In this document: positions 1 to 7,187 of the stretch, piece after piece | Layout of the letters: the number at the start of each line of letters is the position of its first letter | Numbering within the stretch: the stretch's first letter is position 1 | Assembly (NCBI GenBank): GCA_030066245.1 | Contig: JASJBY010000092.1 | Coordinates: 1-10,614 of the forward strand | DNA: 10,614 nucleotides | Direction: 5' to 3' | Source of the DNA: Gammaproteobacteria bacterium | GTDB taxonomy: Bacteria > Pseudomonadota > Gammaproteobacteria > JAABTG01 | Translations under genes and position numbers: made by a program | Notes under the pieces: generated by a model | Databases searched by the model: none | What the model was told of the DNA's origin: nothing | The model's input: the letters and a program-made list of their open reading frames with translations, nothing else

Positions 1-1089
1 TTCAGTGTTGCCCTGCCCTTGGCCCGGCCCGCGGTGGTAGTCGGTGTCAGTCTGGTGTTGATGGAGGCGCTGAACGATTTCGGCACTGTGGACTTCTTCG
101 CGGTCCAGACCTTCACGGCCGGTATCTACGATGTCTGGCTGAACATGAACTCGGTGGCGGGGGCCGCTCAGCTATCCACGGTGTTGCTGATGTTCGTGCT
201 GCTGCTCATCGCAGCCGAGCGCTGGGCCCGTGGAGCGCGGGGCTTTCAACAGTCGACCAACCGCTACCGGGCGCTGCCGAGCTACCGGTTGCGGGGCGCA
301 ACGGCCCTGGGCGGCTCAATCCTGTGCGCTCTGCCCATCATCCTGGGCTTCGTCCTGCCGGCAGCCGTACTCGGGTCTTACGCTCTCGTGCACTACCAGG
401 CAACGCTGGAAGCAGATTTCCTGGGCCATCTGAAGAACAGCCTGACCTTGTCCGGGAGCGCCGCAGTCATCGCTCTGCTCATCGGCCTGTTTCTCGCTTA
501 CAGCGTACGCCTGTCCGGCTCCCGGGGGCTTCAGGCAGCCAGCCGCTTCGCGGCTGTCGGCTATGCCATGCCGGGAGCTGTGCTCGCGGTGGGTATCATG
601 GTTCCGTTCGGCGCTTTCGACAACGCGGTGGATGGCTTCATGCGTCAGACTTTCGGTATTTCCACGGGACTGTTATTGAGTGGTACCGTGGTCGCGGTCA
701 CCTTTGGCTACGTGGTGCGCTTCCTGGCCCTGAGCTACGGCTCGGCGGAAGCAAGCCTGACCAAGGTCACCCGCTCCATGGAAGGGGCCGCGCGGACCTT
801 GGGTGAGGGTCCTTTCGGGACTCTACGCCGTCTGCACTTCCCTTTAATCCGGGGAAGCGTGTTCGCGGCCATGCTGCTGGTGTTCGTCGACGGCATGAAG
901 GAACTGCCCATGACCGTCGTATTGCGCCCCTTCAACTTCGAGACCCTGGCCACCTTCGTTCATCAGTACGCGTCCGACGAGCTTTTCGAAGAGGCATCCC
1001 TGGCGGCGCTTACCATTGTCGCCGCGGGTATCATCCCCGTGATCCTGTTGAGCCTGGGCATTCGCGCCGCTAGACCCGGACACCGCTGA
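1..1089 (+). CDS. fbpB: Ferric iron ABC transporter permease, C-terminal part (5' end outside window)
   Basis: This is the membrane subunit of a binding-protein-dependent Fe(3+) importer of the FbpB/AfuB type, which carries iron across the inner membrane. The frame is open from base 1, so the 362 codons seen are the 3' part of a gene usually a little over 500 codons long; the TTG at 19 is internal. The visible start (LPLARPAVVVG, then MEALNDFGTVDFF) is the end of the first EAA loop and the segment after it, very typical of iron(III) permeases. About eight hydrophobic segments follow. A second EAA-type loop, read as EGAARTLGEGPFGTLRRLHF, lies near bases 781-840 and would contact the ATPase. 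Two EAA loops in one chain mark the fused two-domain permease architecture. The ATPase gene follows after 4 bp, so the two are co-transcribed. Family assignment is strong. Iron as substrate is inferred from similarity and could in principle be another metal. Confidence 0.9.
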   Translation, partial: FSVALPLARPAVVVGVSLVLMEALNDFGTVDFFAVQTFTAGIYDVWLNMNSVAGAAQLSTVLLMFVLLLIAAERWARGARGFQQSTNRYRALPSYRLRGATALGGSILCALPIILGFVLPAAVLGSYALVHYQATLEADFLGHLKNSLTLSGSAAVIALLIGLFLAYSVRLSGSRGLQAASRFAAVGYAMPGAVLAVGIMVPFGAFDNAVDGFMRQTFGISTGLLLSGTVVAVTFGYVVRFLALSYGSAEASLTKVTRSMEGAARTLGEGPFGTLRRLHFPLIRGSVFAAMLLVFVDGMKELPMTVVLRPFNFETLATFVHQYASDELFEEASLAALTIVAAGIIPVILLSLGIRAARPGHR

Positions 1090-1093
1090 ACCC

Positions 1094-2146
1094 ATGGCAC
1101 TGCTGAAACTCCAGGATATTCATCATCGCTTCGACGGGCCCGAGGTGGTGCGCGGCGTGAGCCTGGAACTGCACGCCGGCGAGTTTCTCTGTCTCCTGGG
1201 CCCGTCCGGCTGCGGCAAGACGACTCTGCTGCGTCTGGCAGCGGGGCTGGAGCAGGTGCAGCGCGGCCGCGTATCTATCGGCGGGGAGATCGTCGGCGAC
1301 GATTCAGGGGTCCACGTGCCGCCGGAGGCCCGCCGGGTCGGCCTGATGTTCCAGGACTTCGCCCTGTTTCCGCATCTGAACGTGCGCCAAAACATTCTCT
1401 TCGGCGTACGGGGCAGGCGCCGGGACCGTCGTGACTGGGTCGAGAAAACCGCCGCGCTCATCGGCATCGCCAATTTGCTGGACGCTTATCCCCATACCCT
1501 TTCGGGCGGCCAGCAGCAGCGGGTCGCCCTGGCGCGCGCCCTGGCGCCCAGCCCGCGTGCCTTGTTGCTGGATGAACCTTTCTCCGGTCTCGACGTGACC
1601 CGCCGTGCGGAAATAAGGGAACAGACTCAGACACTGCTTCAGGACACGGGCATCGCCACCCTCATGGTCACCCACGATCCGGAGGAGGCCATGTTCATGG
1701 CCGACCGCATACTGGTGATGGACGACGGGCGCATCGTGCAGGCGGGCACTCCAGAGGAAATCTATTTTCATCCCGCCAGCGCCTATGTGGCCACGCTGTT
1801 CGGCCCGGTGAACCGGCTCGCGGCAAGAGTCGCCGGCGGGCGGGTGGAAACGGTGCTGGGCACATTTCCGGCAGCTGGTCTTGACGAAGGCGCGGCCGCT
1901 CAGGTCATGGTGCGACCCGAGGCCCTGGTGCTGGCACCCGGCGTGAACGGCCATGGCATTGCGGCAAAGGTCGTCAATGCCCGGCTGCTGGGCAACGCGG
2001 TGCACCTCCGGCTGGCCGCCAAGAACGGTTCTGGGGAAACACTTGATCTGCAGGCTCGAGTCTCCTGCACGCTGTTGCCGGAGCGGGGTAGCACGGTGAC
2101 GGTGGGCGTCGCTGCAGCAGACAAGGCTTTTGTCTTTCCGCTTTAA
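1094..2146 (+). CDS. fbpC: Ferric iron ABC transporter ATP-binding protein
   Basis: This 350-residue cytoplasmic ATPase powers the adjacent FbpB-type permease. All ABC motifs are present: Walker A GPSGCGKTT (residues 36-44), Q-loop Gln87, signature LSGGQQQR (136-143), Walker B ALLLDEP (156-162, catalytic Glu161) and switch His194. The region after about residue 235 is a C-terminal regulatory (TOBE-like) extension, containing VMVRPEALVL at 271-280. Length and layout match FbpC-type Fe(3+) importers. The ATG at 1094 lies 4 bp after the permease stop and has no strong ribosome-binding site, so translation probably depends on coupling to fbpB. The gene ends 20 bp before the convergent small gene on the other strand; that gap shows no clear intrinsic terminator. 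The related spermidine, sulfate and molybdate ATPases share these motifs, so the iron assignment leans on the permease and on overall resemblance. Confidence 0.9.
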   Translation: MALLKLQDIHHRFDGPEVVRGVSLELHAGEFLCLLGPSGCGKTTLLRLAAGLEQVQRGRVSIGGEIVGDDSGVHVPPEARRVGLMFQDFALFPHLNVRQNILFGVRGRRRDRRDWVEKTAALIGIANLLDAYPHTLSGGQQQRVALARALAPSPRALLLDEPFSGLDVTRRAEIREQTQTLLQDTGIATLMVTHDPEEAMFMADRILVMDDGRIVQAGTPEEIYFHPASAYVATLFGPVNRLAARVAGGRVETVLGTFPAAGLDEGAAAQVMVRPEALVLAPGVNGHGIAAKVVNARLLGNAVHLRLAAKNGSGETLDLQARVSCTLLPERGSTVTVGVAAADKAFVFPL

Positions 2147-2166
2147 GCCCTGCGCTGCCGGCGCCC

Positions 2167-2361
2167 TTATTTACACGCCAGCGTTCCCGGCCGCAGCAGC
2201 CAATCGATGCCGCGCATCAGCTCCTGCTCCCAGGCCAGCGCTTGGAGATCGTCAGAGTCCCGATGCTGCTCATGACTCGGTGACTCCTGCAACAACCGAA
2301 CGCACTCGCATTCGCTGCTGATGATGAGAGTCCGGGTCCGGCGCCTGTTCTGGTCGCTCAT
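2167..2361 (-). CDS. Small conserved-looking protein of unknown function, coupled to the DUF2325 gene
   Basis: This 64-residue soluble protein belongs to no family I recognise. It begins MSDQNRRRTRTLI, carries a Cys-Glu-Cys motif (SECECVRLL, Cys18 and Cys20), a polar acidic middle, and a C-terminal stretch with AWEQELMRGIDWLL that looks like an amphipathic helix; one more Cys is next to last. There is no signal peptide or membrane segment. Three things support it as a real gene. Its ATG overlaps the stop of the DUF2325 gene as ATGA. A GGAG ribosome-binding site stands 7 nt before the ATG. The frame runs on cleanly to a TAA only 20 bp from the convergent fbpC. It should share the Fur-box promoter of the upstream gene, and tight coupling suggests a product needed in a fixed ratio with the DUF2325 protein. 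The function is unknown; a partner or regulator of that protein is a guess. Confidence 0.7.
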   Translation of the reverse strand: MSDQNRRRTRTLIISSECECVRLLQESPSHEQHRDSDDLQALAWEQELMRGIDWLLRPGTLACK

Positions 2362-3602
2362 GCGTCTGCTCCATTTTCGACGGCTGAGAACGAAAGCGGT
2401 CCGGCAACCTCATGCAGCCCTCTTGTGAAGGGAGCCAGTCCCGTGCTGGGCAGCATCACCAGCGGCTTCGCGTACTTCTTGCAGAAACGCTTCACGCGCA
2501 GACTGGCATCGTGGCTCACCAGGTCCAGGGCGCACATGATCGCATCGGCTCTTGCCATGGTGGAGTTGAGCTTGGCGTGACCTTGATGCAGACCGCCGTC
2601 GTGGTGCACGAACTGACCGCCATGTTTCTCCACAAGGGCCCGGAAATGGGGCATTTGTCGAGTGATACCTCCCACGTAAAGGATGCAGCGACCGTTGAGT
2701 CTGGGACATTGCTCGGCGATGGCCGTAGGACAGCTCTCACAGGCCTCATCCTCCAGCAAGGCCATGACCTGCGCCTCCAGGGCCTGCCGCTCGCTCGCGG
2801 TCCTGTCGGCCTCCGCCTTCAGCTGCATGATCTCGTCCCCTGCCCTTTTTGCCAGGCTCATCCATTCGCTCGCCTGCCGCTCGGCCTGCTCGGCGCGCAC
2901 GGTCAACTGGGTAATGGTGCGGTCTGTGTTCTGTGCCCGGGCCGCGGACGCAGGCGCCAGCATGTCAGTGGCGCGGTCACGTGCCGTGTGCAGTTCCTTC
3001 TCGAGTGCCCGGCCCCTGGCTTGAGCTTCCCGCAGCTCCCGGGTCAGCGCTGTGATCTGGTCTTCTTTCCCGCGAATACGCTGGGCGTGCGACTCTGCCT
3101 GCCGGGAGAGCCTGGCGGACAACTCGCGCCGCTCGTCCTCCAGCGCGGCAAGGCGGCGCAAGTCTGCGCGCTGCGAAGCGCCGGCCAGGTGCGACAACAT
3201 GTGCACCTCCCCGTGGATCTCCCGGAGCAACTCGGACGAGGCATCGCAGTGGCTCGCCACCGCCCAGAACGCGGCCGGGACCTGGCCTTTGTCGCTGTCA
3301 ACGCGCCACTCCTGAGCGAGTGCATCCGAACCGGACAATCGACAGTATCGGTCTACGGTGCGCCGGTACTTGCTCTCCAGCAAGCGCTGCACCAGGCGAC
3401 TGGGAGGTATGGGCTGGGAGGCACTGCCGACGAAAGCGGTGTGGATGTCGTAGTCGCTGACGTGGCGGGTATCCTTGTTCCAGGTCTTCCGGTACAGCTT
3501 TCGCAACTCGGCCAAGGTCAGACAGGTGCCGATGATGCCGCAGTGAAAATGTCCGTCGATCTCCCAGAGCTTCTTCCGGGTCTTTCTGCGAACCAGATGC
3601 AT
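2358..3602 (-). CDS. DUF2325 coiled-coil protein with His/Cys clusters, probably Fur-regulated
   Basis: This 414-residue soluble protein has the ATG at 3602 as start, because GGAGG stands 5 nt before it; an in-frame TTG at 3620 would place that site inside the gene. The C-terminal part (about 306-398) is a DUF2325 domain: CILYVGG, then HHDGG and LVSHDASLRVKRFC, then KPLVMLPSTGL, a small alpha/beta fold of unknown function. Just before it is a four-cysteine cluster, Cys288-x2-Cys291-x7-Cys299-x6-Cys306, suited to binding zinc, iron or an Fe-S centre. Residues about 145-285 are heptad-like and charged, so probably a long coiled coil. The N-terminal region holds more possible ligands: His18, His20, Cys21 and Cys27, then His118, Cys119, and His130, Glu132, His134 and His138 in HGEVHMLSH. 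No signal peptide is seen. It heads a two-gene operon behind a Fur-box promoter and faces an iron importer, which points to a role in iron supply or sensing. The biochemical function is not known. Confidence 0.85.
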   Translation of the reverse strand: MHLVRRKTRKKLWEIDGHFHCGIIGTCLTLAELRKLYRKTWNKDTRHVSDYDIHTAFVGSASQPIPPSRLVQRLLESKYRRTVDRYCRLSGSDALAQEWRVDSDKGQVPAAFWAVASHCDASSELLREIHGEVHMLSHLAGASQRADLRRLAALEDERRELSARLSRQAESHAQRIRGKEDQITALTRELREAQARGRALEKELHTARDRATDMLAPASAARAQNTDRTITQLTVRAEQAERQASEWMSLAKRAGDEIMQLKAEADRTASERQALEAQVMALLEDEACESCPTAIAEQCPRLNGRCILYVGGITRQMPHFRALVEKHGGQFVHHDGGLHQGHAKLNSTMARADAIMCALDLVSHDASLRVKRFCKKYAKPLVMLPSTGLAPFTRGLHEVAGPLSFSAVENGADA

Positions 3603-3693
3603 GTTCACCTCCGCGCACAAATAAGTGCAAATCGCGTTGGTGCTGGCTATGGCGCCCAGAAGTGCGCCTTGGCTGGCTAGATCAGGAATTTTT

Positions 3694-3712
3694 CTGAATG
3701 ATATTCATTCTC
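3694..3712 (-). promoter_or_regulatory. Fur box (ferric uptake regulator operator)
   Basis: Read on the plus strand, the core ATGATATTCATTCTC (3698-3712) matches bases 5-19 of the classical 19-bp Fur consensus GATAATGATAATCATTATC at 13 of 15 positions; the whole 19-mer matches at 14. The inverted repeat GAATG-N5-CATTC (3696-3710) is visible within it. The A/T-rich run continues to 3716 and so allows a further overlapping half-site. The site covers the -10 element of the only nearby promoter, which fires leftward into the DUF2325 operon, so Fe-Fur would block it when iron is plentiful. No gene diverges to the right, so the operator serves this operon alone. Confidence 0.75.
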
Positions 3713-3726
3713 ATTTCGCTTTGCAA
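3698..3726 (-). promoter_or_regulatory. Sigma70-type promoter of the DUF2325 operon
   Basis: Reading the minus strand, TTGCAA (3726-3721, 4 of 6 matches to TTGACA) is followed by exactly 17 bp and then TATCAT (3703-3698, 5 of 6 matches to TATAAT). Transcription would start near 3691 and give a leader of roughly 90 nt before the ATG at 3602. The -10 element lies inside the Fur box, the usual arrangement for iron repression. The call is by eye; no start site is known. Confidence 0.65.
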
Positions 3727-3760
3727 CAGATCGATGCACCGAAACTCTCGGCGCGTTCAT

Positions 3761-3781
3761 CACGCGCTACAAGAGCGCGTG
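3761..3781. repeat. Perfect hairpin downstream of cusA
   Basis: CACGCGCT (3761-3768) and AGCGCGTG (3774-3781) form a perfect 8-bp GC-rich stem around the 5-nt spacer ACAAG. It lies 54 bp past the end of cusA, in the gap before the DUF2325 promoter. On the cusA strand no T-run follows, so it is not a classical intrinsic terminator, but it could protect the 3' end of the copper-efflux transcript or help insulate the Fur-box promoter. The rest of the 3603-3834 gap holds only the promoter and Fur box. Confidence 0.4.
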
Positions 3782-3834
3782 CCGGCGCCCGCGCAGACCC
3801 CGGCGGTAAGTGCTCAGGACAGGCTGACGAAGGG

Positions 3835-6800
3835 TCAGGATCCGGCAGGCGTGTCTGCTTCAGCCGCCACCGCTGCGCCAAACCCCCTCCCCTTCCACAG
3901 CAGGTAGATGACAGGAATCACGAACAGAGAAAGCAGCGGTGCGGTGATCATCCCGCCGACCATGGGTGCGGCGATGCGCTGCATGACCTCGGAGCCGGTT
4001 CCCGTGCCGATCATGATCGGGATCAGGCCAGCGATGATGGTGGCCACGGTCATGGCTTTCGGCCGGACGCGCATCACGGCCCCTTCCATGACGGCCGCCT
4101 TCCAGTCATCCAGGGTGTTCAGCTCGTTGCGGTCCTGGCGCTCCTTGACGGCGTTATCCAGGTACACGAGCATCACCACACCGAACTCCGCCGCCACGCC
4201 TGCAAGGGCGATGAACCCGACCGCCACGGCCACCGAGAGGTCGTAGCCCAGCAGGAACACCAGCCAGAAGCCGCCCACCAGCGCAAACGGCAGCGACAGC
4301 ATGACCAGAGCCGCCTCGCCGACGCGTCCGAAAGTCAGATAGAGCAGGGCGAAGATAATGACCAGGGCAAAGGGCACGAGCCGGAACAATCGCTCTTGCG
4401 CCCTGATCAGATACTCATACTGCCCGGACCAGGTAATCGAGTATCCGGCCGGCAGGCTAACCTGCTCCCGGACCACCTGCTGCGCCTGTCGAACATAGCT
4501 GCCGAGGTCCACATCGCGAATATCCACGAACGTCCATCCGTTCAGCCGCGCGTTCTCGCTCTTCAACATGGGCGGCCCATCAACGATTTCCACCTGCGCT
4601 ATCTGACCGAGGGGCACTTGAGCGCCGGTGGGCGTAACCAGCGGCAGCTCGCGAAGCTTCTCCACGTCGTCGCGCCGCTCTCGCGGAAAACGCAGATTCA
4701 CCGGATACCTTTCGAGACCCTCGACGGTCTGCGTGATGTTGATGCCACCGACCGCGGCACTGATGAGCTGGTTGATGTCGCTGATGCTGAGTCCAACCCG
4801 GGCGGCTTCCAGTCGGTCCGGGCGAACCTCGATATAGCGACCGCCCGCCACCCGTTCTGAGTATGCCGACGCGGTGCCGGGCACGGTTAAGACAGCCTTC
4901 TCGATGTCCCTGCCGATACGCTCGATCTCCTTCAGATCCGCGCCCGCCACCTTGATGCCCACGGGCGTCTTGATGCCGGTAGCGAGCATATCGATGCGGG
5001 TCTTGATGGGCATGACCCAGGCGTTGGTGACACCCGGGAAAGCCACCGTCGCATCGAGCTCGGCAATCAGCTTTGCGACTGTCATTCCGGGGCGCCATTC
5101 GGACTGGGGCTTGAGCTGTATGAGCGTCTCGATCATGGTCAACGGTGCCGGATCGGTGGCCGTATCCGCACGCCCGATCTTGCCGAACACGCGTTTAACC
5201 TCGGGCACGGATGCGATCAGCCGGTCGGTCTGCTGCAGAAGCTCCTGTGCCTTGCCGATGGACAATCCCGGGAGCGTCGTCGGCATGTACATGAGGTCAC
5301 CTTCGTACAGCTCGGGCATGAACTCAGAGCCCAAGCCATCCGCGAAGCTCGCCAGTGAGGGGTTGTCGCGAAACTGCGCCCGCCAGCGCTTGGCCAGGTC
5401 GTCCTGCCAGCCATCAATGCGCCGCAGCACGTTCTTCGTGAGCTGACTGTCCTCGTTACCGGCGGCGAGTCGAGTCACCTGAAAGGGCCACTTCAGCGGC
5501 TCCAGGATGCCGCCTATCCCCGCCAGCGGGACCACCAGGCTGAGCACAGCGAGAGATGCAACCGTCAGGGTGGTCCACGGCGCGGCAAGCACACCGTTGA
5601 GCAACGGCTTGTAAACCCATATCAGGAACCGGTTCAGTGGGTTCGTATGCTCGCTCGGTATGCGACCCCGGATGAAGTAGCCCATCAGTACCGGCACCAG
5701 GGTGACGGCCAGACCGGCGGACGCAGCCATGGCGTAGGTCTTGGTGAATGCCAGCGGTGCGAACAACCGGCCCTCCTGGGCCTCCAGCGTGAACACGGGT
5801 ATGAAGCTCAGGGTTATGATGAGCAGCGAGAAGAACAGCGCCGGCCCCACCTGGGTTGCCGCGCGGCTTACCACGCGCCAGTGCTCCGCGCCCTGCGGCG
5901 GATGGCCGTGTGCTTTCCTGTAGGTCTCCAGGTGCTTGTGGGCGTTCTCGATCATGACGATGGCCGCGTCCACCATGGCACCAATGGCGATGGCGATCCC
6001 TCCCAGGGACATGATGTTGGCATTAATGCCCTGGTGCTCCATGATGATGAACGCCACCAGAATGCCTAGCGGCAGCGTCACGATGGCGACAAAAGCAGAG
6101 CGCAGATGAAACAGGAAAAGCAGACACACCAGCGCGACGACAATGAATTCCTCGGTGAGCTTCTCCGTGAGATTGTCCACAGCCCGCAGAATGAGCTGCG
6201 AGCGATCGTAGGTCTCGACGATCTCGACACCGTCGGGGAGCCCCTGTTGAAGCTCATCGAGCTTCTTCTTCACCGCTGCGATGGTGCTGAGCGCGTTCTC
6301 TCCATAGCGCATGACGACGATGCCGCCGGTGATCTCACCGTCCCCGTCCAGATCGGCGACCACGCGACGCATCTCGGGTCCGATCTGCACCGTTGCCAGG
6401 TCGCGCAGCAACAGCGGCGTGCCCTCCGGTGTGACATCGATGGGAATATTCTCCAGGTCGCTCAGCGAGGTCACGTAGCCGCGGGTGCGAACCATGTATT
6501 CAGCTTCCGCAAGCTCCAGCACCGAGCCACCGACCTCCCTGTTGGCGTTGCGGATCTGGTCTACCAGGCGGGATAAGGGAACACCGAAAGCACGCAGCTT
6601 CTCCGGATCGGCGACCACCTGGTACTGTCGTACCATGCCGCCCACCGTGGCCACCTCCGCCACTCCGGGCACGCTCTGCAGCTCAAACTTCAGAAACCAG
6701 TCCTGCAGGCTGCGCAGCTGCGCCAGGTCGTGGCCACCCGTCGGATCCACAAGCGCGTAGCTGTAGACCCAGCCCACGCCGGTTGCGTCGGGACCCAGTC

Positions 6801-7182
6801 GCGGCTGGACGCCTGCAGGCAGATCAGCCGCGGCCTGGCTGAGGTATTCGAGCACCCGCGACCGGGCCCAGTAGAGATCCGTGCCGTCCTCGAAGATGAC
6901 GTAGACGTAGGAGTCGCCGAAGAACGAGTATCCGCGCACGGCCAGTGAGCCGGGCACGGCGAGCATGGTGGTGGTGATGGGATAGGTAACCTGCTCTTCG
7001 ACGACCCGGGGAGACTGTCCCGGAAAGGTGGTTCTGACAATCACCTGCACGTCGGACAAATCCGGGATGGCATCCAGCGGCGTCTGTTTGACCGCCACCA
7101 GTCCCCAGCCGGTCAACAGAAGCGTGGCAACCAAGACCAGGAAACGGTTGTGCACGGACCACTCGATGAGGCGGACTAACAT
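3835..7182 (-). CDS. cusA: Cu(I)/Ag(I) efflux RND pump, inner-membrane subunit CusA
   Basis: This heavy-metal RND transporter uses the proton gradient to expel Cu(I)/Ag(I) from the periplasm or cytoplasm through a tripartite complex. The ATG at 7182 is preferred (1115 residues), because GAGGAG lies 8 nt before it; a GTG at 7191 has no room for a binding site. The sequence follows E. coli CusA closely, for example DAIPDLSDVQV, SYVYVIFEDGTD and GAMVDAAIVMIENAH. The three methionines of the periplasmic metal site are kept: Met633 (LMYMPTT), Met683 (APLTMIET) and Met732 (RIDMLATG). The proton-relay residues Asp405, Glu999 and Lys1042 are also in place. It is about 70 residues longer than the E. 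coli protein (1047), mostly through an insertion around residues 558-618, between the transmembrane part and the conserved GSEFMPELYEGDL. It follows cusB by 5 bp. The methionines argue for monovalent Cu/Ag rather than the divalent ions of CzcA. Confidence 0.95.
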   Translation of the reverse strand: MLVRLIEWSVHNRFLVLVATLLLTGWGLVAVKQTPLDAIPDLSDVQVIVRTTFPGQSPRVVEEQVTYPITTTMLAVPGSLAVRGYSFFGDSYVYVIFEDGTDLYWARSRVLEYLSQAAADLPAGVQPRLGPDATGVGWVYSYALVDPTGGHDLAQLRSLQDWFLKFELQSVPGVAEVATVGGMVRQYQVVADPEKLRAFGVPLSRLVDQIRNANREVGGSVLELAEAEYMVRTRGYVTSLSDLENIPIDVTPEGTPLLLRDLATVQIGPEMRRVVADLDGDGEITGGIVVMRYGENALSTIAAVKKKLDELQQGLPDGVEIVETYDRSQLILRAVDNLTEKLTEEFIVVALVCLLFLFHLRSAFVAIVTLPLGILVAFIIMEHQGINANIMSLGGIAIAIGAMVDAAIVMIENAHKHLETYRKAHGHPPQGAEHWRVVSRAATQVGPALFFSLLIITLSFIPVFTLEAQEGRLFAPLAFTKTYAMAASAGLAVTLVPVLMGYFIRGRIPSEHTNPLNRFLIWVYKPLLNGVLAAPWTTLTVASLAVLSLVVPLAGIGGILEPLKWPFQVTRLAAGNEDSQLTKNVLRRIDGWQDDLAKRWRAQFRDNPSLASFADGLGSEFMPELYEGDLMYMPTTLPGLSIGKAQELLQQTDRLIASVPEVKRVFGKIGRADTATDPAPLTMIETLIQLKPQSEWRPGMTVAKLIAELDATVAFPGVTNAWVMPIKTRIDMLATGIKTPVGIKVAGADLKEIERIGRDIEKAVLTVPGTASAYSERVAGGRYIEVRPDRLEAARVGLSISDINQLISAAVGGINITQTVEGLERYPVNLRFPRERRDDVEKLRELPLVTPTGAQVPLGQIAQVEIVDGPPMLKSENARLNGWTFVDIRDVDLGSYVRQAQQVVREQVSLPAGYSITWSGQYEYLIRAQERLFRLVPFALVIIFALLYLTFGRVGEAALVMLSLPFALVGGFWLVFLLGYDLSVAVAVGFIALAGVAAEFGVVMLVYLDNAVKERQDRNELNTLDDWKAAVMEGAVMRVRPKAMTVATIIAGLIPIMIGTGTGSEVMQRIAAPMVGGMITAPLLSLFVIPVIYLLWKGRGFGAAVAAEADTPAGS

Positions 7183-7187
7183 GGCAG

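Noticed and set aside
1304..2005. Open frame of 233 codons on the minus strand, opposite fbpC
   Set aside because: It is antisense to a complete ABC ATPase with all motifs and shows no domain of its own.
2147..2166. Short GCGC-N5-GCGC dyad followed by a few T bases (2152-2170) as a terminator for fbpC
   Set aside because: The stem has only 4 bp, it runs into the small gene's stop, and the T tract is broken.
3603..3620. TTG start at 3620 for the DUF2325 protein
   Set aside because: A GGAGG site lies between this TTG and the ATG at 3602, 5 nt before the ATG, which fixes the start there.
2412..3680. Open frame of 422 codons on the plus strand, opposite the DUF2325 gene
   Set aside because: It lies antisense to a protein with recognisable domain, ribosome-binding site and promoter. 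Its translation is low in complexity and matches no family; it is a by-product of GC-rich codon use.
3625..4860. Open frame of 411 codons on the plus strand, opposite the end of cusA
   Set aside because: It overlaps the conserved C-terminal part of CusA on the other strand and reads as a His/Gln/Asp-rich sequence typical of an antisense frame.
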